DNA from: CAZTHK01 sp964613215
GTDB lineage: Bacteria; Krumholzibacteriota; Krumholzibacteriia; Krumholzibacteriales; CAZTHK01
DNA length: 64,000 nucleotides
Assembly: GCA_964613215.1 (NCBI GenBank)
Contig: CAZTHK010000002.1
Span: 1-64,000, forward strand
Direction: 5' to 3'
The notes below the pieces were generated by a model, which saw only the letters and a list, made by a program, of their open reading frames with translations, was not told the DNA's origin and did no database searches. The first letter of the stretch is position 1. Every line of letters begins with the position of its first letter. Shown piece after piece: positions 36,247-44,734 of the stretch. The translations under genes were made by a program, and so were the position numbers.

Positions 36247-38334
36247 CTAATTATACTCTCCGGGCCGGTAATGGTATAAAATCCCCTTCTCACTCGAGAA
36301 AACCACCCTAAACAAATCGTCTCTTTTACCGAACTTCCTTCTCAAATAGGGGCACTCTGCCATATCCCGGTGGAATACAGCAATATAGAAATCGAACTTC
36401 AGCTGATCCATAAGTTCTTCGGTATTCTGATCGATGGGTTTACAGGCGAATAATTCCTTGTTTACACTGTGATACCTGCTGACATATGTATAATCATAAT
36501 TCAGAACTCTGGAGAGTCTCAAATTCCCTCCAAGATTCCTACGCCTGGCAAAGACCGGTATAAGATGATTGTAATTCTTCTCAGCAATAATTGCTTTTTT
36601 ATCGGTCATTTTCCTGATGGTTTCAAAGAAGGCCCGGTCGCCCCTGTATATTCTGTATTCTATTTCACGGTCAAACTGAGCAGGATTACCACGGGTATAG
36701 CCCTGAAATACCAGAAAGGTGGGTGTAAAGAAGAGAATGAAGGTGCATAGTAAAATTAATGTTTTCCTGATTCCCGCTGATTCCCTGATAATGCCGGTTA
36801 TCTCAATGCATACAGCCGGACCGAGTAGCAGAAGCAGGGGGTAGGTTAGCTTGTCTTCATTATCCAGGGGCAAATTAATCAGGATATTGAGTAATATAAG
36901 CGGAATGATCCAGGTGGCCATTACTGTATATTCATCCCTGCGGCTTGAGAAGAATTGCCTTACAGTTCTCCATACCGGCCAGAACAGTATCACCAGGGGC
37001 AGTAGAAATGTGATAGTATTCCTGATACCAAAATGCAGGTATTGTTCAAGGAAGTTTGTCCCGTTTCCCTCCATTGCTCCCATTGAGCTCAGATAGGGGA
37101 ATCCAGATGCAGCAACCAGTATCGCCATCAGAGCGGGCAATGAGTATATACAATAGCCGGTATCCCTCTCAGAGGAGAACCTGTATATCAGGAGCAGTAA
37201 AAGCCCGGCTCCCACCAGGCTGATGATCAGAGCGGTTCCTATAACCACATGAAAGAGAAAAGATCCCAGGGTAACAATAAATATAAATATGGAGCTGCTG
37301 ATTCTGCGCCTTTTGATGTAATTTCGGGATAGGAATATAACAAAACACAGCAGAAATAAATCCAGTGAATAGCTGAAGGGAGTTATAGTTATAAACTTGG
37401 AGGCCAGATTTATCTGTGATGTTCCTTCCGGGGTTATAAATTGAATGACTTCACTGCCGCTAAAGCCTGCATTTTTAATTATTCTACTTATTTCTTCCAT
37501 GCCCCTGACCTCACCTGTAAAGGCCTTCATGAACTTGGCGAACCAGGCAATCCAGGAGGCTGACTGCAATCCACCAGTAGCTATCAGCGATGATATGAAT
37601 ATCCTGCGCCTGTTCTCTGTCAGCGCCGCTACTATTCTGGCGGTCAGATAGGGAAATGAGAAGGCGCTGACTATGTTCAAGAATGCCATCGATTTGAACA
37701 GCTCAAGTCCTGAAAGTTTCTTCCATGAAGCCAGAAATAAGTGGTATATCCACATATATCTGATGGGCCTGTCTGGAAGCCAGGGTTCTTCGGGTGGTAT
37801 GCCTCTGGTTAGTATTTCGCCGGTTACTGAGGCATGATACCAGGCATCTGATCTTATCAGAAGCAAGTCGTTTATTATATAAACAAGTACCACCAGGGCA
37901 CCGTAACCGATGGACAGAATTATCACTCCTTCAGGCATATTCAATTCGGGATTGCCCAGATTATCTCTTCTCCTCATCACTGAAACTATCAGCACCAGAT
38001 AGAATAGCCAGGTAGACAGACGGATAGATAGCCCTATGTTTCCCGAAATTGTTAATATTCCCAGAACAGGAAGGGTAAGCAGTATGGGTGAGATAATGGG
38101 TATGATAAATATATTATCGCTTAAGGGGCGGTTCCTGTTACCCACAAGAAGTATGAATGCCAGGCCGGGTAGGATAAATGACAGTATAAACCCTGGAATG
38201 AATGAGACAGGATTATCCAGAGGAAAGAAGAGGGAGATTCCGGCTAGAATCACTACTGAATAGAGGATATTTTTCTGTATTTTTCTATCCGTATTAAAGA
38301 TTTCAAGAGCCTCCGTTCTGCTGAACAAAACCAA
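36247..38334 (-). CDS. Large polytopic membrane protein, GT-C-like
   Basis: This 695-residue protein is a paralogue of the 679-residue protein at 19649. Shared segments include the SDAWYHAS acidic loop, RGIPPEEP, RPIRYMWIYHLF and a repeated FITPEG/TLAPFGT region in mid-protein. It has many transmembrane helices and a soluble C-terminal tail. The probable role is a GT-C-like transferase with a lipid-linked donor, by analogy only. It sits upstream of the 842-residue protein in the same direction, with a 243-base gap that holds no other gene. Confidence 0.65.
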   Translation of the reverse strand: MVLFSRTEALEIFNTDRKIQKNILYSVVILAGISLFFPLDNPVSFIPGFILSFILPGLAFILLVGNRNRPLSDNIFIIPIISPILLTLPVLGILTISGNIGLSIRLSTWLFYLVLIVSVMRRRDNLGNPELNMPEGVIILSIGYGALVVLVYIINDLLLIRSDAWYHASVTGEILTRGIPPEEPWLPDRPIRYMWIYHLFLASWKKLSGLELFKSMAFLNIVSAFSFPYLTARIVAALTENRRRIFISSLIATGGLQSASWIAWFAKFMKAFTGEVRGMEEISRIIKNAGFSGSEVIQFITPEGTSQINLASKFITITPFSYSLDLFLLCFVIFLSRNYIKRRRISSSIFIFIVTLGSFLFHVVIGTALIISLVGAGLLLLLIYRFSSERDTGYCIYSLPALMAILVAASGFPYLSSMGAMEGNGTNFLEQYLHFGIRNTITFLLPLVILFWPVWRTVRQFFSSRRDEYTVMATWIIPLILLNILINLPLDNEDKLTYPLLLLLGPAVCIEITGIIRESAGIRKTLILLCTFILFFTPTFLVFQGYTRGNPAQFDREIEYRIYRGDRAFFETIRKMTDKKAIIAEKNYNHLIPVFARRRNLGGNLRLSRVLNYDYTYVSRYHSVNKELFACKPIDQNTEELMDQLKFDFYIAVFHRDMAECPYLRRKFGKRDDLFRVVFSSEKGILYHYRPGEYN

Positions 38335-38493
38335 TTGGCTATATTTATCGTATCATTTGTATATTTGCAAAATTAGAGCCATATATCAGATAACTTATGA
38401 TCCGGTTAACCCGTGTATGAAAGATGAGGGAATTTATGCTGTCAGCAACTCCACTTACAGATACGTTCCGGACATGCATACAGGAAGAAAACT

Positions 38494-39792
38494 TCATTTT
38501 GAAATTCTTATCCACAGTTTTCTGATAAATCTGAAAAATAAACCAACACTGCCCAGTGGTAGTATCCTGAAAAGAGCCCTTCCCGGAGGGGATGAGCAGA
38601 TTATGAATTGAAGCGATACCAGAAATTCGATCATTTTTCTGGAGAATTTCCGGGAAGGATATACTGTTTTATATCCGGGGACTGCTTTCCCCAGCTTCTT
38701 CCAGAGATCCAGTCTGATAGGAGCCCCGATTTTCTTAAGATCGAAAGCATGGGAGTGCATGGCTACAGCTTCATCCCTGGAGATCTCTTCCAATTCGATT
38801 GCTTCCTCTGCAGCTGCTCGCCTTACTATGCTTTCACCCAATTTGGACCGGGTTAATATCAGCGACCAGCCTTCTGACGATTCTCCCTCCTTCGCCCATC
38901 CATCCCCTATGGAAATATCGGCAAGTTCATTGGTCAGGTCGATGCAGGTGAGACATCTGTGGTTGATATAAAATGGAATTACCTGGTTAAAGTCATGTTT
39001 GGGTATGCTCCGGGTAATACCATCCCTGCAGGTTACCGAAAAGTTGCCCGGCCAGTCACCCTCCCTGTAATTAAGAGAGACGATATCGTTTAAATTTTCT
39101 ATTCCAAGCTTCTTCAGTATCATCCGGGTAGCCTGGTAATAAAGGTTGTTGCCGCAGTAGATACCTATGACCGGCCTGATTTCAGCCCGGCTCTTCCACC
39201 CGCTTTGCTGAAGTTTCCTTAATCCATGGATATGACAGGGAAGACCCACCAGAGCATATCTTCCCTCCCTTTCTGCCAGTTTGCTCAAAACACTGTTCAT
39301 GGGGCTGAGGTGATAACGGCTCTGGGCCGAGCTTTTTATCTCGTCTTCGGTAAGGGTTATCATCCCTTCGCCCCTCCAGGGTTCACTGTTGTGAGTGCCG
39401 TACAGTATGGAACCGTCAATTTCTTTTTCTTTCATCAGGAAGATCTGCAGGGCTGTGGCTACACCCCCGCTGGCCCCTTTTCTTCTGATTTGCTCGTCTG
39501 TTGCATATGATAGATAGGCGCCCCTGATGATCCCTAGAAAAGGATGATGGTTTTCTCTATCGAAAAGCGATGATTCCAGGGTAATGAAATCGACTTCTTC
39601 ACCAGGACAGGCCTGCAGGCAGAGACCGCAGGATGTGCAATGGTCACCTCTCCGGGGGAGAGTAGTTCCCAGGGGATCTCCGATCCATATGTTATCGGCA
39701 GGGCATGCGCCGGCACAGGTACCACATCTGGTACACAATCCCCGGTCTACCACCCTTTCGAAAAGAACATCAACCGGCAGTTTCGCAAACAT
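38494..39792 (-). CDS. Coenzyme F420 hydrogenase beta-subunit (FrhB)-like iron-sulfur protein
   Basis: This 432-residue protein has two N-terminal ferredoxin motifs, C20xxC23xxC26xxxC30P and C52xxC55xxC58xxxC62P. An FrhB-type domain follows, with GASGGVATAL, GLPCHIHGLRKL and a C-terminal Fe-S cysteine set (CLTCIDLTNELADISIGDGW). The gene overlaps the methyltransferase by 23 bases. FrhB-like proteins of this type recur in exopolysaccharide loci, often near pyruvyl transferases, and are presumed to reduce a sugar or lipid intermediate. Substrate and electron donor are unknown. Confidence 0.82.
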   Translation of the reverse strand: MFAKLPVDVLFERVVDRGLCTRCGTCAGACPADNIWIGDPLGTTLPRRGDHCTSCGLCLQACPGEEVDFITLESSLFDRENHHPFLGIIRGAYLSYATDEQIRRKGASGGVATALQIFLMKEKEIDGSILYGTHNSEPWRGEGMITLTEDEIKSSAQSRYHLSPMNSVLSKLAEREGRYALVGLPCHIHGLRKLQQSGWKSRAEIRPVIGIYCGNNLYYQATRMILKKLGIENLNDIVSLNYREGDWPGNFSVTCRDGITRSIPKHDFNQVIPFYINHRCLTCIDLTNELADISIGDGWAKEGESSEGWSLILTRSKLGESIVRRAAAEEAIELEEISRDEAVAMHSHAFDLKKIGAPIRLDLWKKLGKAVPGYKTVYPSRKFSRKMIEFLVSLQFIICSSPPGRALFRILPLGSVGLFFRFIRKLWIRISK

Positions 39793-40498
39793 AGAATTGC
39801 CTCAAACCAATTTGCCCAAGAAAAGGTCTCTTGCCAATTATTTCGCTCAGCCATCTGTCCAATTTATCTATCCTCTGACCCCCGAAGGGCAGAAACAATG
39901 TGCCCCTGTATTCTGATAACTTAAATCCCGATTCAGTTAACATCTTTATTACTTCACGGGGGTGGAGAAAACGGTGGGGGCCCTCACCATGATGGAATTT
40001 GAATATGTTATTTGCCACACTGGTCCATTCGACAAAGGAAGAGGGAAGGCTCATCACAACAATGCCATCATGTTTAATGATACGGTGAAGCTCCAGAAGA
40101 AACAGCAGGGGGTCGGGCACATGTTCAAGGGTCTCCAGCGAAATTATAATATCGAAGGTCGAGTCTCTGAAAGGAAGTTCATGAAGAGAGGTCTGAACAT
40201 GGATTTCACGGGGATTAAACTTCTGGCTGGCTTTAAGCATCTCCAAGGATAATTCTGCGTTCACCAGCTCGAATTCGCCGAAAGCCTCGCGGAAAAATGG
40301 AACGCCGTCACCCACTCTGGACCATATATTAAGTACCCTTGATTCCTCCGTTATATTGAGCCTGTTTATTGCTTCTGTAAAACGCTGATTGTGAACCCGG
40401 TCAAATCTGTCGTTGGCATGCTCATACTCATGTTCTGCCAGTCCGTCCCAGAACCGTTCCACTTCGCTCATCTTGAATTTGTTCGCATACCGGCTCAT
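39770..40498 (-). CDS. SAM-dependent methyltransferase (class I)
   Basis: The 242-residue protein has a class I methyltransferase fold. The glycine motif is unusual (LNIWSRVGDGVPFF in place of a DIGCGTG-like sequence), but PFRDSTFDIIISLETLEHV and the later strand RIIKHDGIVVMSLPS follow in order. It probably methylates a sugar or a lipid carrier of the locus. The gene overlaps the FrhB-like gene by 23 bases, so the two are likely co-translated. No close named family can be given. Confidence 0.8.
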   Translation of the reverse strand: MSRYANKFKMSEVERFWDGLAEHEYEHANDRFDRVHNQRFTEAINRLNITEESRVLNIWSRVGDGVPFFREAFGEFELVNAELSLEMLKASQKFNPREIHVQTSLHELPFRDSTFDIIISLETLEHVPDPLLFLLELHRIIKHDGIVVMSLPSSFVEWTSVANNIFKFHHGEGPHRFLHPREVIKMLTESGFKLSEYRGTLFLPFGGQRIDKLDRWLSEIIGKRPFLGQIGLRQFYVCETAG

Positions 40499-40739
40499 TA
40501 AATATATTCCCCGCCTGAATGTTTTAACATTGTGCCTCTGATTCGCAGAGAATCAGCGATGATTAAAATATTAAATTCGATCTTTCCAGGCAAATAGCGT
40601 CAAAAATTGGAATTCTACTGGAGTTATCATGATGGAGCAAGATAATTTCCGGGGGCTGATTATGGCATTATCAACTGTTAGGAATCCACCGGATGGAAAC
40701 TTTACCCTTTCCATAGCATATTTCTTGCGCATATAATTA

Positions 40740-41789
40740 ATGGCTAAAAAACAGGGGGATTTCTTCCCCCCACGGCCAGATAATGCAGAGCTTAATCTTA
40801 TGAAGACTGAATTTTTGAAGAAAAAACAGATCAGGATTCCATTCCAGGCTCTGGGGCTAGTATTATTTGTAATAATACTTCTACGGATAGATCTGGGCAG
40901 GGTTCTTGATTATTACAGAAATATCAATCCGGTCCTGGCAATACCGGCGGCAGCTATTATAATACTATTTATTCTGGCCAAAAGCATCAGGTGGAAGGTG
41001 ATCGTTAATCTTCAGGGAATTGATATTTCCTTGAAGGATGCCATAATAGCCTACACTTCATCACTCTATCTGGGAATTATATCCCCCGGACGTATAGGGG
41101 ACTTCGCCAAAAGCTACTACCTGGCAAACTATGAAGTCAGTGCCGGAAAAGCCATATTCAGCTCTATCCTGGACAGGCTGTTTGATATTATATTTCTGGT
41201 TCTGATTGGTTATACCAGCCTGATGTTTTTTCCCGATATAATCAGCAACCAGTTTCTACTGAGCACCCTTATTCTGGGGATAATAATACTGGGTTGTGTT
41301 GCCGTTTTCTGGAGACGCAATCTTCTTTACGGTTTTGTAAACAGGTTTGTATCCGGTTCGAAGCTCTCGGGTTTTAGAGCCGGTGTGGGAAGGGTTATAA
41401 CCGATATAATGGGTGAATTCGATCTGCTGGGATATAAAAGTGCTATTATTATCGTTCTGCTTACCATGTTAGCGTGGGTGCTACACTACACCTTCTTTGT
41501 TTTTTCCGCCAGGGCCCTGGGAATATCCGCACCTGTTTCTGCCATGGTGATGAGCATCTCTGCCGCTATTTTCGTAGGACTGATTCCTGTTTCCATATCT
41601 GGTATAGGGACCAGGGAGATAGTATTGATTCTTCTTTTCAACAGGATCGGACTCACCAGGGAGCAGGCAGTAACATTTTCGCTTACCTTTATCTGCGTTT
41701 ATATTATCATTGGAATAACCGGTTTAATCTGTTGGATGATAGCACCCTTCAAACTTCATCAGACTGAAGATAAAGGGGAGGCAGAGTAG
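40740..41789 (+). CDS. UPF0104/lysylphosphatidylglycerol synthase TM-like membrane protein
   Basis: This 349-residue membrane protein has about eight hydrophobic helices, the GIISPGRIGDFAKSYYL motif and ISGIGTREIVLI near the end. These are typical of the UPF0104/YbhN flippase-like family. Its GT2 partner may be the one at 42370. The first ATG is at 40740; a TATAAT at 40732-40737 lies right beside it, so if that is the -10 box the true start would be ATG 40800. It is a paralogue of the 313-residue protein at 47434. The acyltransferase gene begins four bases after its stop. Confidence 0.8.
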   Translation: MAKKQGDFFPPRPDNAELNLMKTEFLKKKQIRIPFQALGLVLFVIILLRIDLGRVLDYYRNINPVLAIPAAAIIILFILAKSIRWKVIVNLQGIDISLKDAIIAYTSSLYLGIISPGRIGDFAKSYYLANYEVSAGKAIFSSILDRLFDIIFLVLIGYTSLMFFPDIISNQFLLSTLILGIIILGCVAVFWRRNLLYGFVNRFVSGSKLSGFRAGVGRVITDIMGEFDLLGYKSAIIIVLLTMLAWVLHYTFFVFSARALGISAPVSAMVMSISAAIFVGLIPVSISGIGTREIVLILLFNRIGLTREQAVTFSLTFICVYIIIGITGLICWMIAPFKLHQTEDKGEAE

Positions 41790-41793
41790 TATT

Positions 41794-42312
41794 ATGGAAG
41801 AAATGCCTGAAAGAACCCATACCGGATTTACCGGAATCTGGAAGGGCTTTCTTGCTCATGTAGCATACTACATCAGCTGGCCTCATACTCTGGTCTCGAT
41901 TATACATAAGATCAGGGGAGTAAAGATTCATAATGTGAGAAATGTCCGGATACTGGCAAATGTGGTAATCGATACTCTATACCCGGAACTGGTAGAAATG
42001 GAAGAGTACTCCAGTATTTCACGCGGCTCTGTAATACTGGCTCATTGGGTAACTACAGAGTTTTTGAGGGAGAAGATAGGGGGTCCCTATTTCGGAAAGG
42101 TTCATATTGGTAAGGGTGTTTCGATCGGTGTTAATGTTACCGTACTGCCGGGGGTAACCATAGGGGAGGGATCTATCATAGGTGCTGGTTCAGTAGTTAC
42201 CAGAAGTATTCCTCCTTACAGTATTGCGGTTGGGAATCCGGCCAAGGTGATTAGGACCATAGATGAATTCAGGGAAAGCCTCAAGGAAAAAATAGAAAAC
42301 CCCGAGAACTAA
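41794..42312 (+). CDS. Hexapeptide-repeat acyltransferase
   Basis: This protein of 172 residues has left-handed beta-helix repeats (IGKGVSIGVNVTVLPGVTIG) and the C-terminal VGNPAKVIRTI signature. It is a homologue of the 157-residue acyltransferase at 26548, including the N-terminal IIHKIRGVKI region. It probably acetylates a sugar of the locus. The gene starts four bases after the UPF0104 stop and has no rightward neighbour beyond it. The two acyltransferases may modify different residues. Confidence 0.83.
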   Translation: MEEMPERTHTGFTGIWKGFLAHVAYYISWPHTLVSIIHKIRGVKIHNVRNVRILANVVIDTLYPELVEMEEYSSISRGSVILAHWVTTEFLREKIGGPYFGKVHIGKGVSIGVNVTVLPGVTIGEGSIIGAGSVVTRSIPPYSIAVGNPAKVIRTIDEFRESLKEKIENPEN

Positions 42313-42369
42313 TCACCCTGTTTTACCGGCGGAGCTGCCGGATGATGAGCCGGTCAGCTATGATGCTGA

Positions 42370-43230
42370 TTAATGAAGGGTTCTCTCCCGTCTTATGGAT
42401 GATATCTGATCTGCCAGAATCCCCATGAAGAAGAGTATTATACTGGACAGGATAATCAGTATCCCTGTGTTGGGAGCTCTGCCAAAGGTAAGAATCCCGT
42501 ATAGGGTGAACAGGGCACCGAAGAAAAACAGAATCATGGAAGCAGGGATAAAAACCTTAAGTGGATTGAACAGCACAATCACCCTGATGATCAAAAGAAA
42601 TGTTTTATATCCATCCTTGAAAAATTTTACTGAACTTTTTCTTCCTACTCTGGTTTCCGCCTGAATGGGGATGTATTTTACATTGAATCCTTCACGAAGA
42701 TAGGCCAGGGTTATTGTAGTAGAAAAGGAAAAACCGTTGGGACAGAAGTGAAGGAAGCTCTTTACCGTATCCCTGTGAAATGCCCTGAACCCGGAGTTAA
42801 GGTCGGGTATCCTTATGCCACTGAGGAAATCTGCAACCCATGAGAGAAGTTTCTTGCCCGGCGCTCTTACCAGAACATCCTTGTTTCTTGCTCCCACCAC
42901 CATGTCGTAGTTATCCATATATACCAGCAGTTTTTCAATATCTTCGCCCTTATGCTGGCCGTCTGAGTCCATGATAACCACTATTTCTCCTGTTGCATTC
43001 CTGATACCGGTTTTAAGGGATGCTCCGTATCCTTTATTGTAGGGATGAGAAATCAGCCTGGTTCCATGCCGGGTTGCCACATCAGCGGTTCCATCGGTGG
43101 ATCCGTCATTCACTACAATAACTTCCCATCCTTCATTCTCAGCTATGGGCATAAGGTTTGCCAGAGCATCTGCCAGTCCATCTTCCTCATTGTAGGCAGG
43201 TATTACTATGGAGACACTATTCGAAATCAT
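42370..43230 (-). CDS. Glycosyltransferase family 2 with C-terminal membrane helices (DPM1-like)
   Basis: This protein of 286 residues has the GT-A start VSIVIPAYNEEDGL, VNDGSTDGT, the DSDGQH metal motif and PDLNSGFRAF. Two C-terminal hydrophobic helices anchor it. These fit polyprenyl-phosphate sugar synthases. It is a paralogue of the 291-residue protein at 48378, which is coupled to a UPF0104 gene. Here the UPF0104 gene at 40740 is on the opposite strand and separated by the acyltransferase, so an original GT2-UPF0104 pairing was rearranged or is coincidental. Confidence 0.85.
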   Translation of the reverse strand: MISNSVSIVIPAYNEEDGLADALANLMPIAENEGWEVIVVNDGSTDGTADVATRHGTRLISHPYNKGYGASLKTGIRNATGEIVVIMDSDGQHKGEDIEKLLVYMDNYDMVVGARNKDVLVRAPGKKLLSWVADFLSGIRIPDLNSGFRAFHRDTVKSFLHFCPNGFSFSTTITLAYLREGFNVKYIPIQAETRVGRKSSVKFFKDGYKTFLLIIRVIVLFNPLKVFIPASMILFFFGALFTLYGILTFGRAPNTGILIILSSIILFFMGILADQISSIRRERTLH

Positions 43231-43348
43231 CAGTATTTCCTTAAAGACAGTTCAATATTATTGATTGCATTAAGTAATAATGTATAAATATATTCTGCTA
43301 TCATCTCTGCGCTAAGATTACCAGAATAATTCCATTTATATCAATTCC

Positions 43349-44524
43349 CTAATCCACCAGTATTATCTCCCTCTGGGGATGTGATAGGAATTCCCCTCCG
43401 TCAGGTCTGACCACTATGATCTCTTCCATGGTGGCTACTCCGTATCCGGGGATGTTTATCCTCGGCTCCAGGGTGTAGACCTGTCCCTCCTCCACCTTCA
43501 GGAAGGGGAGTTTGCCGTAGCGCTCCCAGTGCGGACAGAGCAGGGCGGCACCGTCGTGGGTCTTCTGCCCGATCTGATGCCCCAGAGCGTGGGGAAATTC
43601 GGGGTATCCCCGCCCGGTAATGTAGTTTCTGGCAATACTGTCCACCTCTCCGCCCTCCATGCCGGGGCGGATCTTTTGGGCGGCCAGGGCTATGGAATCC
43701 CTGATCACTTTGAACGGCTCCATCACTTCGGGAGGAGCTTCGCTCTCGCCGTCGCGCAGAAAGTACCAGGTACGCTGCATATCGGAACAGTACTTCTCGC
43801 TTCTGGTTCCGAAATCTATATTCAGCACATGCCCCCTTTCTATCTTCCGGCCGGTGGGGCCGGCATGCGCTCCCGCCGATTCCGGACCGGTAAAGACGGA
43901 TGGACACAGCTCTCTCTCCCAGGAAGTTTCCACCCCCTCTCTGTCAACCTCCCCCAGGATGAAGTCCGCCACCTCCTTTTCGGTTATCCCGGGCCTGATC
44001 ATTCCGGTTACCCTGGAGAAGATATCTTCGGTCAGGTCGATATTCTTCTTTATCCTGCGAATCTCTTCGGGACTTTTCCTCCCCCTCAACTTGGAGATCA
44101 AACCCTCTGAGCTGACCAGGCGGTCCCGGTAGTCACTTCCCTCCAGATAATTATTCAGGGTCAGGTACATCCCGTGGCTGAGGCCGTCAGCCATAACGTC
44201 GTTTTCAGAGTAATTGATGGCGATACTGGCGGGTGAAAATTTAATGAGCTGCTTCAGCAGAAGCTTTTTTATACCTTCTTTATAGCCTGTTACTTCAAAT
44301 CCGCCGGTTTCCCTTATTCTGGTCTCATCCAGGCTTCCCACCAGGGCCACCGGTTTGCCCTCCGCCGGTATGATAAAGGCGGAGTGCCAGGTGCAGTTGG
44401 CCCCCAGTATAAGGTCCAGTGCTGGATCCGGATTCGATTCACTCTCCCTCACAAAGGTCAACCATAGATCGATATCCTCTTCCTTCATGATTTCAGAAGC
44501 TTGAGAAATCTTTTCCTTTATCAA
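43349..44524 (-). CDS. Peptidase M24 (Xaa-Pro aminopeptidase-like)
   Basis: This 391-residue protein has an N-terminal creatinase-like domain and a pita-bread domain with the full set of metal ligands: NIDFG (D237), SDMQRT (D248), HALGHQIG (H315), LEPR (E353) and the ME(E)II pair near 367. It is therefore expected to be an active cytoplasmic dipeptidase or aminopeptidase. The gene lies 210 bases downstream of the 841-residue GT-C-like gene. A decaying copy (32985-33411) lies in the same position after the 842-residue gene, so the pair was duplicated as a unit. A role in glycan export is not evident. Confidence 0.88.
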   Translation of the reverse strand: MIKEKISQASEIMKEEDIDLWLTFVRESESNPDPALDLILGANCTWHSAFIIPAEGKPVALVGSLDETRIRETGGFEVTGYKEGIKKLLLKQLIKFSPASIAINYSENDVMADGLSHGMYLTLNNYLEGSDYRDRLVSSEGLISKLRGRKSPEEIRRIKKNIDLTEDIFSRVTGMIRPGITEKEVADFILGEVDREGVETSWERELCPSVFTGPESAGAHAGPTGRKIERGHVLNIDFGTRSEKYCSDMQRTWYFLRDGESEAPPEVMEPFKVIRDSIALAAQKIRPGMEGGEVDSIARNYITGRGYPEFPHALGHQIGQKTHDGAALLCPHWERYGKLPFLKVEEGQVYTLEPRINIPGYGVATMEEIIVVRPDGGEFLSHPQREIILVD

Positions 44525-44734
44525 TTTATCCTCCCCTGTATTTTATATAATTGGTGTTATGGCTGATTCTTTATTAATTATCATAACACTCAGTTGTGAA
44601 ACCGTCGATATTAATGGCTCCCCTTAACTGGATTCCAGAGGAATGTATCTCCTGTAACTTAATAGCAGCTGATGCCTGTATATTATTATAACAAATTACG
44701 TGCGGGATATAAATTTTTTCAGGCATAAAACCGC

